Shown here: piece after piece, positions 11,529 to 22,426 of the stretch
How the letters are laid out: every line of letters starts with the position of its first letter
Numbering within the stretch: the stretch's first letter is position 1
Assembly: GCA_010015655.1 (NCBI GenBank)
Contig: ML976664.1
Location: 1,102,241-1,166,240 of the forward strand
Source: Bimuria novae-zelandiae CBS 107.79
Lineage: Eukaryota; Ascomycota; Dothideomycetes; Pleosporales; Didymosphaeriaceae
Length of the DNA: 64,000 nt
Direction: 5' to 3'
The notes under the pieces: model-generated
The model's input: the letters and a program-made list of their open reading frames with translations, nothing else
Database searches by the model: none
What the model was told of the DNA's origin: nothing
Program-made: the position numbers and the translations under genes

Positions 11529-12899
11529 TCACTTCGAAGCTCCACAAACACCGCACCGTCCAACATCGCCCGCGTTGATGTACCTGCTGCCTTTGCAAGC
11601 AGCGCTCTTGCAGCGCCAATGATTCGTGTCCATACACGGGTTCAGGACATTGACACAGGCGACGCAAGTGATAGAGCCGGCTTCGTTCTCCATTGAACAC
11701 ACGGCGCACGCTGTAGGTTCGGAAGATACGGGAGGATCCGGTTGGGGATCCGGTCGTCGCTTGTATATCTCGTCGATGTGTATGACTTGGGCGCTTGACC
11801 TTGAAGATGTGGTGCTGCTTGGTTTGGAGCTTGACTTGGTGGAGACCGGCTTTGGTGGCTCTAATGCGCCATTGCTCGACTGTGCCGTTGGCTTGGACTT
11901 TGCGACTGGACGTGGCTTAGGTGTTGGCCTCGTCAAACCATGCAGCTCGTCCATCTCGCGCCGGGCATTGTCGTCTTTCTCGTCTTCCTCTTCGCAGATC
12001 TTCACCAGCGCTCTGCCTTTGTCGTCCTTCATCTCCTCGCCGTCCACATCAATGGCCGCTTCTCCTTCGACCAGCTCAGTCTCATCGTCCTCGGTTTCAC
12101 TGTCGGACGGTGTCTCTTCCTTCTTGATCTCAACCTTCTCCTTCTTTGTCGTATCGAATCTTGCCAATGCCGCCGCAGCCCGTAGTTCTCTCCCACGTGC
12201 GCTGCCTGCCACCCTAGGCTTTCCCTTCTTCGCTACGTCGCCCTCCAGCTTCACCTTGGTATTCGCCTCCTCGCCCAACGCCTGCCCACCCGCTCCAAAC
12301 TTCTTGAGAATCCGACGTTGCTTGCGCTCCGCATACGTGAGATTCTCCTTCGTCTTTTCGCCGCGTCGTCTCTTCCTAGCCCGCCTCGCATACGTCCCAC
12401 CGCAGACATGCTCTGGGATATCCATCGCATCGCCCTCCTTCATCTGCACAGCGCCCGTGTCCAGTTCTCTTCCCCGTCCCCACAGGCCCTCGCCCGTGTA
12501 TCCCTTCGCCCAAAGCGCCCTCAATTCCACCGCATACTCATTCCTGACCTTCCAAAACGCACCCGAGTGGTTCATCTGCTTGCAGTGCGCGAGCTCATGG
12601 ACCATGACCATCTCCACCATGCGCTGCGGCAGCCACCTCCCATTTTTGTCTCTGAGCACGAGTTGTATGACTTCGCCGGCGTTGAAGTTGCGGCCGACGA
12701 ACTCGGTGTTGAAGGGGAACTCTTCGAGGGCTTGCACGAGGATCATGTGCGACTTCATGCAGGGATAGCATATCGCGGCGACGCGGTTTAGAATGGCTTC
12801 GGCGGTCGTGGAGGTCGGTCCGGGGAGCGGGCGGATGAAGTTTATGTGCGCGTTGGGGCGTTGGGTGCGCTCGTTGAGGCGCTCGAAGCCGAGGGGCAT
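11529..12899 (-). CDS. WLM-domain metalloprotease, Wss1/SPRTN-like, with C-terminal zinc finger
   Basis: Predicted zinc protease of the Wss1 type, which clears proteins crosslinked to DNA and acts with SUMO and Cdc48 in other fungi. A single exon encodes 456 residues. The WLM domain spans about residues 5-200 with the zinc site HELAHCKQMNH (His101, Glu102, His105, His111). A middle region (about 200-390) is acidic and lysine-rich low complexity. The C-terminus has a RanBP2-type finger (CAVC near 399-402, CVAC near 413-416) and more Cys pairs ending CGVCGASK. The start is the first ATG before the conserved FERLNE segment. It is convergent with the acetylesterase gene, 200 bp apart. Its promoter side ends in a transposon: the piggyBac-like element begins only 230 bp upstream of the ATG. 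The frame is intact. The role is inferred from the family. Confidence 0.9.
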   Translation of the reverse strand: MPLGFERLNERTQRPNAHINFIRPLPGPTSTTAEAILNRVAAICYPCMKSHMILVQALEEFPFNTEFVGRNFNAGEVIQLVLRDKNGRWLPQRMVEMVMVHELAHCKQMNHSGAFWKVRNEYAVELRALWAKGYTGEGLWGRGRELDTGAVQMKEGDAMDIPEHVCGGTYARRARKRRRGEKTKENLTYAERKQRRILKKFGAGGQALGEEANTKVKLEGDVAKKGKPRVAGSARGRELRAAAALARFDTTKKEKVEIKKEETPSDSETEDDETELVEGEAAIDVDGEEMKDDKGRALVKICEEEDEKDDNARREMDELHGLTRPTPKPRPVAKSKPTAQSSNGALEPPKPVSTKSSSKPSSTTSSRSSAQVIHIDEIYKRRPDPQPDPPVSSEPTACAVCSMENEAGSITCVACVNVLNPCMDTNHWRCKSAACKGSRYINAGDVGRCGVCGASK

Positions 12900-13465
12900 T
12901 GTTGCAGTGGGCGCATGCGGTGAACAAGCGTGGGAGTCGTGGATGCAGGCAAATCTGGAAATTAGGCTTTGGACGTGCGATAGAGAGTGCAGGGCAGGGC
13001 AGAAGAGCGGGGGGTTGAAGGTGTTGGTGGCGATGACACGTCGGACTTAGCGCGGAGCTAAGAGCGCGTTCGTGACGCGGGGTCACAATCTCCACCATTC
13101 ATTCGCAACGAAAGCCTGCAGCATCCCTATCCCTTGCACCGGCAACATCGCCCGCACACGGACCACCTCTTAATAGCTAATTAGATAATTAATTACTAAA
13201 ACACTAAGACCTGCGTTATAATGTTAGCAATTATTAATTACTAGCTAAAACACGACTTTTTTAAAATTTTTAGTATATGTAAGCATGCCGAAACGTGCAG
13301 CGCCTATTAATAATAATTTTAACTTTATAAAATTTATAAAGTATAGTTAAAAAGATAGTATTTTACCTAACTTACCGCGCACGCTGCTAGCTACCTAGTA
13401 ACTACTTAAAATAAATAATTTATATACTTTTAGACGTGCTTAGTTACATTAGCATGTAAACGTTA

Positions 13466-13690
13466 TGTCCGATTATATGGCCTCTATCTGTTGTGGATAT
13501 GAGGCTGGAGCACTCTCTCTTTTGTACTATTCTAAATAGGGCTAGCGCTGCAGCGGCACTTATTTGGAGCCTCGCACACATCTGCATTCCAGACACACAC
13601 AGAACACGAACATTATCAATCAATCATCACATCTATCAAATTCTCATCATTGCATTATCTTAAAGTGACAGAACACTATTAAATTTAATA
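13466..13690 (+). repeat. 5' LTR of copia element 1
   Basis: 225 bp, TG at its start, preceded by CGTTA. Its last 15 bases carry extra C-to-T and G-to-A changes relative to the 3' LTR, so the TG...CA end is degraded to ...TA. Confidence 0.9.
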
Positions 13691-13882
13691 ATTAAGAGTC
13701 TTATTGCCTCCGCTAAGCCAATTATAATAGCCCTATCGACCCTTAAAGATCCCACAGTAATCCTAACCAACTACACGAACTACACACCATAGCTAAACTA
13801 GCTAAAAATAAAATCCTAATTCCTAAAGGTCTAGAACATTATTAACCCAGCGCTAATAGATAAACCAAGACAGAAACCCGCA

Positions 13883-16800
13883 ATGCCGATACCTCCCGCG
13901 ATAGGCAACTACCAGCCAAGCACGGCGTATACGACTGCGAATCCGAACAATATGCCAATAATGCCCTCACATCTATTAACGGTAGGCGCGAAAGCATATA
14001 AAGACGATAGCAATTATTATAAAGGACAGCTAGAAATATACAAGATTATAGATCGCGAATACTAAGAGGAACAGGTTAGCCTAAACTAAGTAGTTACTAT
14101 TATCTAATTAATAGTTTCTGCGCATCTCTAGAACAACTACTACCTTCTAGATTAATTAATTAGGTAGTAGATTAATAACCTTATAATTACAGTTAGGGTA
14201 GACCTGCAAGACGAATACAAACGATTAAGGGCAAGATACTAAGAAGCCCTTAAGCTAATAAGAATAGCTAGATTATAGGCTACATAGCTATCTAAGTACA
14301 ATTATGCAGCTACAAAAGTAGAGACTAATTAGGTCCTAGAGCTTTAAAGGCTAGACTTAGTTAAAGAAGACTTTATAAAGGCAGTTATCTATGTCGCACC
14401 TATATAGGTAACGACCTTCTAGCAATATAGAAGCAAGAATGTAGCTATCTCACGAAAGCACATAATAAAACTCTTCTAAGACTATATAATCCTATAGCAC
14501 CCGATCGAGGGCAAACAAAAGGGCGCTTTTACTACTACAGGTTTATCTCTCGCTAACGGTGGTAAATCTACCTAGGCCACAAACAGGGACGCCTCTCTTG
14601 TAGATAAAGCAGTAATATTAAAACATCGGGGTAGACCTCGTAAACAACAAAATAATAGTTAACGTACCAGAGCCAAGCGGTCCGCAATTATAAACAATAA
14701 GCTAGTAATAGCTAGTAGCCTTAAGTGCCCTACTTATAAACAACGCTATAGTCTATAAGACTGCTTCTACGCTTTCCCAGATAAATAACTAGAATAGTTT
14801 AGGCCAAAGCCGAGCATAGTTGCCCTAATTAAGTTTAAGCTAGAGAATAACCCTGCGCTTTAAGAAAGCCTGAGGATAATAAAGAGGGCTAGATTATAGG
14901 CACCTATAATTAAATTATTATATACTTCTACTCTAACTTAAATTACTAAGGCTAATAATAAGTGACTAAATAGACGCAAGATTACTAAAATCTTAGCAAG
15001 CTTTAACGCCGTATCTTTCTACACCGAATTAAACATATACCTATTACAATACTTAGCTATACTTAATTTAGGTATAACCTGCTATGTCTTTAACAATATT
15101 AATCGCTTTGTCTCATACCGGCCACCGGCGCCAGGAGACTTTATATAGGCAGGGAATACACAAATATAGATTAAAGGATACAGGAGCGTTTATCTTAATA
15201 TATAAAGTGTAAGTAGCAATTAAATAATACGGCTAGATAATATAGCTTATTACCCTAATTTGCTCTGTAACCTTGTATTGTTCTAATTACTCTGGAGGCA
15301 AGGCCTTTGGTGGGACATAAAGGCAGACCTAATAACTCTAAAAAGAAGAGACAATACTGTGCTAGCAGAACTCTAAAAATTACATAGATAATAGGTATTA
15401 GAATATAGAACAAGACTAATAAGTAGTATTCCTACTAATACTGCGCACGCCACTCACAAGACTAACACACGCACTAAACAAAGACTACAGAAGGCAAACG
15501 CATAGACCTGGTACTAGTAATTAGGCTATCTAGGCCTTTAGGCCCTTAAACACCTCGTGCAGCAATCTAAGGGGGTAAGGATTAAAGGTCTCCCTATAGT
15601 AAAATGTGACGCCTGCGGTAAAGCAAAACTAAAACGGCAAATACGCCGACAAGCCAGGGAGCGAACTAAAGGCCCTGGCAAGCGAGTCGCAATAGACTTT
15701 CACGACTATAAAGCAGACAGCTCAATAAGAGAGAAGAGCTAAATACTAATTACTAATTAATTCTCTAGCTTCGCATAGGACTTCTACTTTAAGGATAACC
15801 GCCTAGCACGGTTAATTATTAAATTACTTAGCACTTTTATATAGTTCATAGAAGTATAATACAACGTTATAGTAAAAGTAATTAAATCTAATAACAAGAT
15901 CTTCTCTATTAAGGCTAATATTAAGAAGTGGTGCGCGGCGCAAGGTATTAAGATTAAGCCTTTAGCACTAGATACTTAAGCATAAAATAAAGAATAGAAC
16001 GCTTAGGGGGTGTAATTAAGAAGAAAGCGCGCGCAATGCGACTTAACTCTAATTTACTATAGTAAATATAGCCTAAGATCACGCGAGCCGCAGTCTACCT
16101 ATATAATTAAACGCTAAACTACACTAACTAATAGCGATCTCTATATAAAGTGTTCTTTACAACAGTAGCCTTTCAGAACGGCATTGTTACCTAACCAAAG
16201 CCTAATTAAGCTTACCTAAAAGCATATAGTTGCAAAGCGTTTGTAATAACCAACGACACAAAACGCGGTAAAAGCAGGCTTTAAAGGCTTAACCCTAAAG
16301 CATAGATTAGCTACCTTGTTAGCTATAGATTAACTAACATCTAGAGAATATAGATTCCCTCTCTAGCAAAGACAATTAGTACTCGCGATGTAATATTTAA
16401 TAAGGATACTATGTTCTTAGGCAAAACCAAAGACCTAATAGACAACCTTATACATAGCATATTAGAAGAAATAGCAGCCTAGGTGCGATTAGTAAAGTTA
16501 CCTCCCTTATCTTAATAAGAGCATGCCACTAAGTCCTTCTTTAAGGATAAGACAATTAGTAAAGCGCCAGAGGAAGAGGCTCCTAAGTGTAGGCAAGGCA
16601 GGAGAGCTAGGTACGAATATCTAACGCCTCTATTAACGCCGCCACTAGTAACACTCCTTACACAACTAATAGCAGGAAATAATTAAGCTATACTACTATA
16701 AATAGTGCAAACAGGACAGTTGCAAACAAGCCCATAGGCCACAGCCTTTATAGCAGGCACTAAAGCTAGTAGCAGCGGCAAATACGAAGGCAAGACTCTT

Positions 16801-18560
16801 AATAAGGCGTAGCTTTGACGAATAATTACATTAGGCAAGAAGCCATATTAAAGTATGCTTCTAGAGCCACCCACATGCCAAAGCAAGCTTAAAGATCACC
16901 CTCTTTATAATATGTAGAAGGAAGCAGAACGATCCCATCTACAGAGCCACCCACATGCCAAAGCAAGCTTAAAGATCACCCTCTTTATAATATGTAGAAG
17001 GAAGCAGAACGATCCCATCTACAGAGCCACAAGGAAATAAAGTCTTAGAGCGAGGTCGTAGTAGCTCTAGTAAAGGTAGCAGGCTATTAAATCCTCGACT
17101 GCATATGGGTATATACCTACAAATTCGACAAATACTATTGATTATAGAAATGCAAAGCAAGGCTAGTGGTGCAAGGTAATTAATAGCAGCACCTTACCTC
17201 GCAAGAAACCTACGCCATAACACTTATAGGACAATTATTCCGCATGCTTATAGTAATTACAGCTTATATTAACTTAGAGCTTATCTAACATAATGTTACT
17301 AACGCGTTTGTCCATGCAAAGCTAGACAGAGAAATCTACATGAGAATGCCTCGCGGCTACTCGCGAGCAGGCACAGTCCTCAAACTACACAAAGCACTGT
17401 ATAGACTACGCATATCTCCACTGCTCTGGCAAAGAGAGTTCACATTAACGCTTCGTGATATTGGCTTTAAAATAGTGCCCCACGAGCCATGCTGCCTTAT
17501 TAAGGACGGCATTATTATATTCTTTTATGTGGATGATCTTATTATCGCCTATTAGAAAAATCACGAGCCTGCAGCAAAAGCAGCTATTAAAGAGATAAGA
17601 ACTAAATTTACCCTTACTAGTAGGAAAGACCTGTAATAGTTTCTAGGAATTGAAATTATTAGGGACCGCTTAAACAAAAAGATCTGGCTTTTATAAGCAT
17701 TATACGTCGACAAAATATCGCGCCTTATCGATTACTATGAGATTTGCTATAATACCCTAATAGGTTTAATCGAATTACTCCTAAGAACAGAACTAGCTAG
17801 TAAGGGTAAGATTAATTAATACTAGCGCAAAGTCGGATTAATTTTCTATGCTATAGTTATAACTTAACTAGATATCGCCTTTACAAGCTCTAGATTATTA
17901 CGATTCTTATCTAACCTAAGTAAAGAGCACTAAGTAGCTGCTAACCGAGTTTTCCTTTATCTTGCTAATACTAAATTACTAGGTCTTTAGCTTAGGGGTG
18001 TAGATACTTTAGAAGTAGCAAGCGACGTATCCTTTGCCGACAATACACTCGATTGCAAGAGTTTACAAGGATATATTATTAAATTATTTAGCGGCCTAAT
18101 TGCCTAGAAAGCAAGCAAGCAAGATATAGTTACTATATTAATAATAGAGGCCAAACTTCTAGCGCTTTTACAAGTAGCTAAGGAGGCGATCTTTACTTTA
18201 CGATTACTCTAGGAGCTCTAGATCGCTATAAGCAATCACTTAATTATAATTAACTACAATAATTAATAAACTATTTGCCTAGTTACTAAAGAGATCGCAA
18301 AGCTGCAGACCAAGCTCCGCCATGTAGATATCTATAATTACTAGCTAAGACAAGAAGTCACACTTAGGAAAATTAAGGTAGACTATTAACACTTAGAGGA
18401 CATAGTTACAGATAGACTTACAAAGGCCCTGCTAGTAAATAAATAGAGTAAGTTTCTGAATAAGCTAGGACTTAAAGATATATTAGACAAGATTACTAAT
18501 CAAGAGGTTACCCTGCAGGATCTATAGCAGAGGATAAAGGCCTTTAAGTTAGAATAATAG
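13883..18560 (+). pseudogene. copia gag-pol relic
   Basis: The Gag start is readable at 13883 (MPIPPAIGNYQPSTAY). A GAG-pre-integrase/integrase junction is open at 15557-15742 with KCDACGKAK and a DFHDY segment. Reverse transcriptase is open at 17340-17555, with the catalytic FFYVDDLI box near 17524-17547 and the upstream ALYRLR..PLLWQ segment typical of copia enzymes. An RNase H region follows to about 18420. Between these islands the frame is broken by TAG and TAA in place of Gln codons and by an 80-bp tandem duplication at 16863-17022. Non-functional. Confidence 0.85.
16863..17030 (+). repeat. 80-bp tandem duplication inside the copia pol gene
   Basis: The unit beginning AGAGCCACCCACATGCCAAA is present twice (16863-16942, 16943-17022), followed by the first 8 bases of a third. 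The copies look identical although flanking sequence is heavily mutated, so the duplication probably arose after most RIP changes, or is an assembly effect. Eighty is not a multiple of three, so it shifts the reading frame. Confidence 0.88.
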
Positions 18561-18614
18561 ACAGATAAATAATGCGAAGGTCCAGCTTAAGGATAAGCCC
18601 AAGCTGAGGGGGTG

Positions 18615-18839
18615 TGTCCGATTATATGGCCTCTATCTGTTGTGGATATGAGGCTGGAGCACTCTCTCTTTTATACTATTCTAAATAGGGCTAGCGCTGC
18701 AGCGGCACTTATTTGGAGCCTCGCACACATCTGCATTCCAGACACACACAGAACACGAACATCATCAATTAATCATCACATCCATCAAATTCTCATCATT
18801 GCATTATCTTAAAGTGACAGAACACTATCAAATCTGACA
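18615..18839 (+). repeat. 3' LTR of copia element 1
   Basis: 225 bp, TGTCCGATTATATGG to AATCTGACA, followed by the duplication CGTTA. Less mutated than the 5' LTR. Confidence 0.9.
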
Positions 18840-20802
18840 CGTTAATTCTCTTATTTCCTTATTTAACTTATTTTACGATGCTAAGCTTCTTAATTAAATT
18901 ATATACTATATAAATTAGCACGCTAAAAAGCTTTAAGCTAAAGCGCTATTAACGCCTAACCGCTATAGATAAAAACTAACGTCGCCAAGCGAGCTATATA
19001 CCTACTTTAGAATTATTATATATATAGCGCTTTATAAAGAGCTATTGCTTAAGGAGTATTAGCAGAAACTTTATAGGACAGCGCCTATGCATAAAGTTAA
19101 CCTCTATATGTCGCAGAAACGCTAGGAGTAGCTAGATTAATACTTATACCTAATAGAGGTTAATTAGAGCTTTAAATTACCCTTTAGCTAAGTATAAGGT
19201 CTTTTAGAGTTATTACGCGAGCGTAGCTTTAAGTACTAGACTTTTAGTAAGTATTTTTATGTTAATAAAGTAATAGTAAGATTTATAGGACGCGCAAGTA
19301 AAGTCGTTATAATTAAAATAAAGCTAACGCTAAAGGGGTATAAAATCTAGTATTTAGCTAATAATAGAGTAATTCTAAACTAGTTATTTTATGCTAGAGG
19401 TGCCAGGCGAAGTCTAGTAAACTTACTTACTCTTATAGGAGTAGAAACGCCGCCCTTTACGCTAACTAAGTTTATTTTTATTACTTTTATATTTGCTATG
19501 GACGCTACTAGGCGTTATTAATTTCTACTAAATTACTATATTATCTAGGATAATAATCTCTTTAATACTATCCCTATACTTAAATATTTAAAAGATAATA
19601 GCGTAGGGTGCGTAGGCACTATAAGGATAATAAAGATAATAATAAAGAAGAGATTTAAGTTAAACATAATAGTAAAGCTAATATTTAAGGCGCCTATAGT
19701 AGTAACGCGCGCTCGCGTAAAGCTAACTAAAGAGCACTTTAATAGTAACCTTATAAAGCTTAAGATAACGTTTTCGGGCAAGATAGAATAGAAAGAAACG
19801 TACTAGGCGCTTTTAGAGAGTAAGAAAGTCTTATAAGTTACTTAAAGAAATAATTAGGTAGTTCTTTTTACTAGTACTATTACTAAGGGTGAGTTTCTTA
19901 AGGCTTAATAATATACTAAAACTTGCTAATAAGAGTTGCCACCTAGCTACTTGCCTTATTATAAAGCTCCGCTATTACTCTAAAACCTCTTAAAAAGACT
20001 AAAAACTATTTAAAAAGGCCTTTAGTAACAAGCCTATTAAGTTATTAAGCATACCTAAGATAATAGACGACTATAATAAGTATAAAAGCAAGATAGATTA
20101 GTTTAACTAGGTAAAGAGCTACTATAGCGTTTAGCAAGCCAAGCAGCGTACATAGAAGCCCCTCTAGTACTTTTTACTAGATCTTACACTTAATAACTAT
20201 TATAGACTCTCCTCCTACTCCTCCTTTACTACTACTAAACGTGGCGGCTATAAGAAGTTCCTATATAACCTTATTAAGTAGTTATTTAAGCGTAGTAGAT
20301 AATTAGTAAGGGGCTATAAGAAGCGCGAGAGACTTAATAATATATTATTACTAAAGAGAGTGCTTATAAGTTTATAAGGCTATTTAGAGAGTCTAAGACC
20401 TATACTACTTATATTAAAAACACACGTTAATTACATAAGTCTTAGACATCTCAGGCACCTCTAGGTCATGTGTCTGGCAATCCACAGCGACGCAAGCGTG
20501 CCCAGCGTCCTCCGCGTACTTACTATGGGTGTACGCTTTGCCGCTTGCCTTTATGTAGGCCAGAAATCAGGCCTGAGTGCTGGCAAAAGCACCTCCGACG
20601 ATATTAAACTATTAAGAAAGTTAACATAAAAGTAAGCTTAAGTATTAAGTAATTAGAAGTTAAGACCTTTAGAAATATAATCTCTATATAAATTTCTATA
20701 CAAACTGCATCAATTCTGGTGTTCTGCCCAGATCGGAGCGATCATCCGATTGGCTATCACCAGGTGGTCCGTGTGCGGGCGATGTTGCCGGTGCAAGGGA
20801 TA

Positions 20803-21249
20803 GCCACTTTACGCACTTGAGCAACACCATGACCGTTTACTGAAATATTCATTTTCCACCTCTCCTAACATATGTATGACCCTGTTCTACAGATTGATGA
20901 AGCAGTAGATACGGCCAAGAAATGAAAGTGCGTTTGCGCGGACTATCAAGGAATGTCCGTCGTCTCTAGTAAGCTAAATGCAAAGCGGATGGTGCCGCAA
21001 GTGTCACGCCGAGAGATATAGACCACCCCCACCACCACCACGGGTCATGCGTTGTTCAGCATCGTGCTTTTGCTGGTTCCCGTACCCCACAGGGTCCCAA
21101 AAACAACTCAACCACCACGGGTCAAACAGAAATTTCGATCTGTTAAGGTCTCCACTGGAAGGAGAAGGAAAACTCCCGATGAGGGCAAGCACGGAGTAGC
21201 TATACTCACTGAGGTGTCCACGAAGCTTCCAATGGGTCCTTCTCATTCT
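20803..21249. other. gene-free unique sequence with a fragment shared with 56140-56215
   Basis: No gene seen. A run of CCACC units (about 21023-21040) and a region of about 65 bp (21046-21115, with CAGGGTCCCAAAAACAACTC) resemble 56145-56215 (CGGGGTCCCAACAACAACTC). This is probably a decayed small repeat. Confidence 0.45.
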
Positions 21250-21927
21250 CCAGCTACTTGGAGACCGGACAAGTGAAGATGCTGGCTGCACTTGAGCTAA
21301 CGCGGAATTCAGCTTGTTTAACAGCCACTGCTTTCCATAGGTCGTCCGCCCATGATGAAATGCTGACAGGGTCATCCGGGACAGCTAGTTCCACGACTGC
21401 ATCAACAAGGAGCTTGCGCATACCACCCCAGAGCCGCTGAAATCCCATAGTATATCGACCGCAACTGCACTGGGATAGGTCTTGTACTCTCGGATCCAGT
21501 CCACAATGGCCAACGTAGCCTTATTCCTAGTGCTTTTTTCTTTCAAAGCTTTACCAAGCATCCACAGATTTTTCAGGTGGTTCAATTCGCCATCTTTGTC
21601 GCCTAGGTCTTGCTTCACTGTCATAGCTCCTGTAGAAAGCATATAGAGATAGATGCGCCAAGTTTCGACGGTAGGATGTCGCCAGAGTTGGCATCCATCG
21701 ATTGCTTCAAGGTGGGAGATTTCTCTGCAACGGCACGCGGGATGTGGTATTCTCTGATATCCCCTTGTGCTCCACGAGCTGTTTAAACTTGGAGTGTTAC
21801 CAGTTTGTCGGCGAATAGAACACTCGATAAAGTAAGAAAAAACAATGATGAAGACGGTTGAGGACCGGTAACACTTACTTGGTAGCCTGGCTAACATCGA
21901 CGACAGGGTGACCCTTCGGTTCAGTCA
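21250..21927 (-). pseudogene. BTB/POZ-like gene remnant, frameshifted
   Basis: A first ATG at 21927 (MTEPKGHPVVDVSQAT) runs into a GTAAGT donor. Further on, the minus strand encodes HPTVETWRIYLYMLSTGAMT, then LWMLGKALKEKSTRNKATLA. These resemble the post-BTB part of fungal BTB proteins, in which a WLY/YLYxLxTG segment is followed by a YxLGxKLxDxxFKN helix. Near 21425-21440 the frame must shift by one base to continue from DILWDFSG into MRKLLVDAVVELAVPDDP; that frame ends at about 21255. The N-terminal BTB core is not recognisable. I infer a decayed BTB-type gene. The BTB call is by pattern only and the frameshift could be a sequencing error. Confidence 0.4.
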
Positions 21928-22324
21928 TCCTGAAGTGAAGAAATGGTGAGGGCCTGAAACTTGGACGCGCTCTTACTTGAAAATCAACGCAAAAATGCAG
22001 TGAGATGGACAACTGGGATCTAGAGTAAACACAACTGCTGCGGCGGGGTACTTATGCATACTTTTGATTCGGCTGTCTGGTCGTGTCGTACTCTGCATCG
22101 AACCGGTTCTTTGAAATATCAGACAAGTCAACAAGCAAGTCAAGTCATGCGAACGGCCCTACTGTTGGGACGTGCAGGCTGTCACGGACCAGACGGTGCT
22201 CCGTCAACGAGACTTGATTTGCTTGTTGCCAACTGTGTGAAATATGTCTAACACAACAGGGAAGCTCCTAGAGGGAAGAACAACCGTACACAATCTTGAC
22301 GTGCAGTATCCTAGTATCTTAACT
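21928..22324. other. gene-free sequence
   Basis: Unique, moderately GC-rich; short open frames only, none with a recognisable motif. Confidence 0.35.
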
Positions 22325-22426
22325 TGTAAGCAGGTGGGTCGTATGTATGAAGATAGTATATTGTGTATGTAAATCAGTCGATCCTCTTGTATGTTACATG
22401 GAGTGATCAGAGGCTCATGTATAGTA

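Larger units (their letters stand above)
13466..18839 (+). mobile_element. full-length Ty1/copia LTR retrotransposon, RIP-inactivated
   Basis: Two 225-bp LTRs (13466-13690 and 18615-18839) begin TGTCCGATTATATGG and end near TCTGACA. The 5-bp duplication CGTTA flanks the whole element (13461-13465 and 18840-18844). A polypurine tract (GCTGAGGGGG) lies just before the 3' LTR. The two LTRs differ at few positions, mostly C-to-T in the 5' copy (for example AAATTTAATA against AAATCTGACA at the end). The order gag, integrase, reverse transcriptase, RNase H is that of copia. It is younger than the piggyBac-like element it interrupts. Confidence 0.92.
13285..20440 (+). pseudogene. piggyBac-like transposase relic, split by copia insertion
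   Basis: A likely start MPKRAAPINN at 13285 is followed by an open but stop-bearing frame to the copia insertion point at 13466; the rest resumes at 18840. Family-like segments read through stops: VRFIGRASK and LKGYKI*YLANN near 19270-19370 (expected VRFxGRSK and GYKIWxLAD), a DNNLFNTIPILKYL segment near 19550 (expected DNLFTSIPLL), and LSIPKIIDDYNKY near 20045 (expected IPxVIDDYN). Cys pairs near 20530-20580 (YGCTLCRLPLC) suggest a short C-terminal zinc finger. Many TAG/TAA codons and the copia insertion make it non-functional. The assignment to DDE_Tnp_1_7 is by eye. Confidence 0.65.
13130..20800 (+). mobile_element. piggyBac-like (DDE_Tnp_1_7) transposon relic, split by a copia element
   Basis: Perfect 39-bp terminal inverted repeats start TCCCTTGCACCGGCAACATC at 13130 and on the reverse strand at 20800; both ends are flanked by TA (13128-13129, 20801-20802). 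Without the copia element (13466-18839 plus its 5-bp duplication) the element is about 2.3 kb. The terminal repeats are GC-rich and unmutated while the interior is RIP-decayed. The decayed protein resembles piggyBac transposases, yet the flank is TA and not the TTAA expected of piggyBac, so the family call is less sure than the bounds. Confidence 0.8.

Noticed and set aside
11626..12768. 380-codon plus-strand frame
   Set aside because: Antisense shadow of the WLM protease gene; Ser/Leu-rich without domain features.
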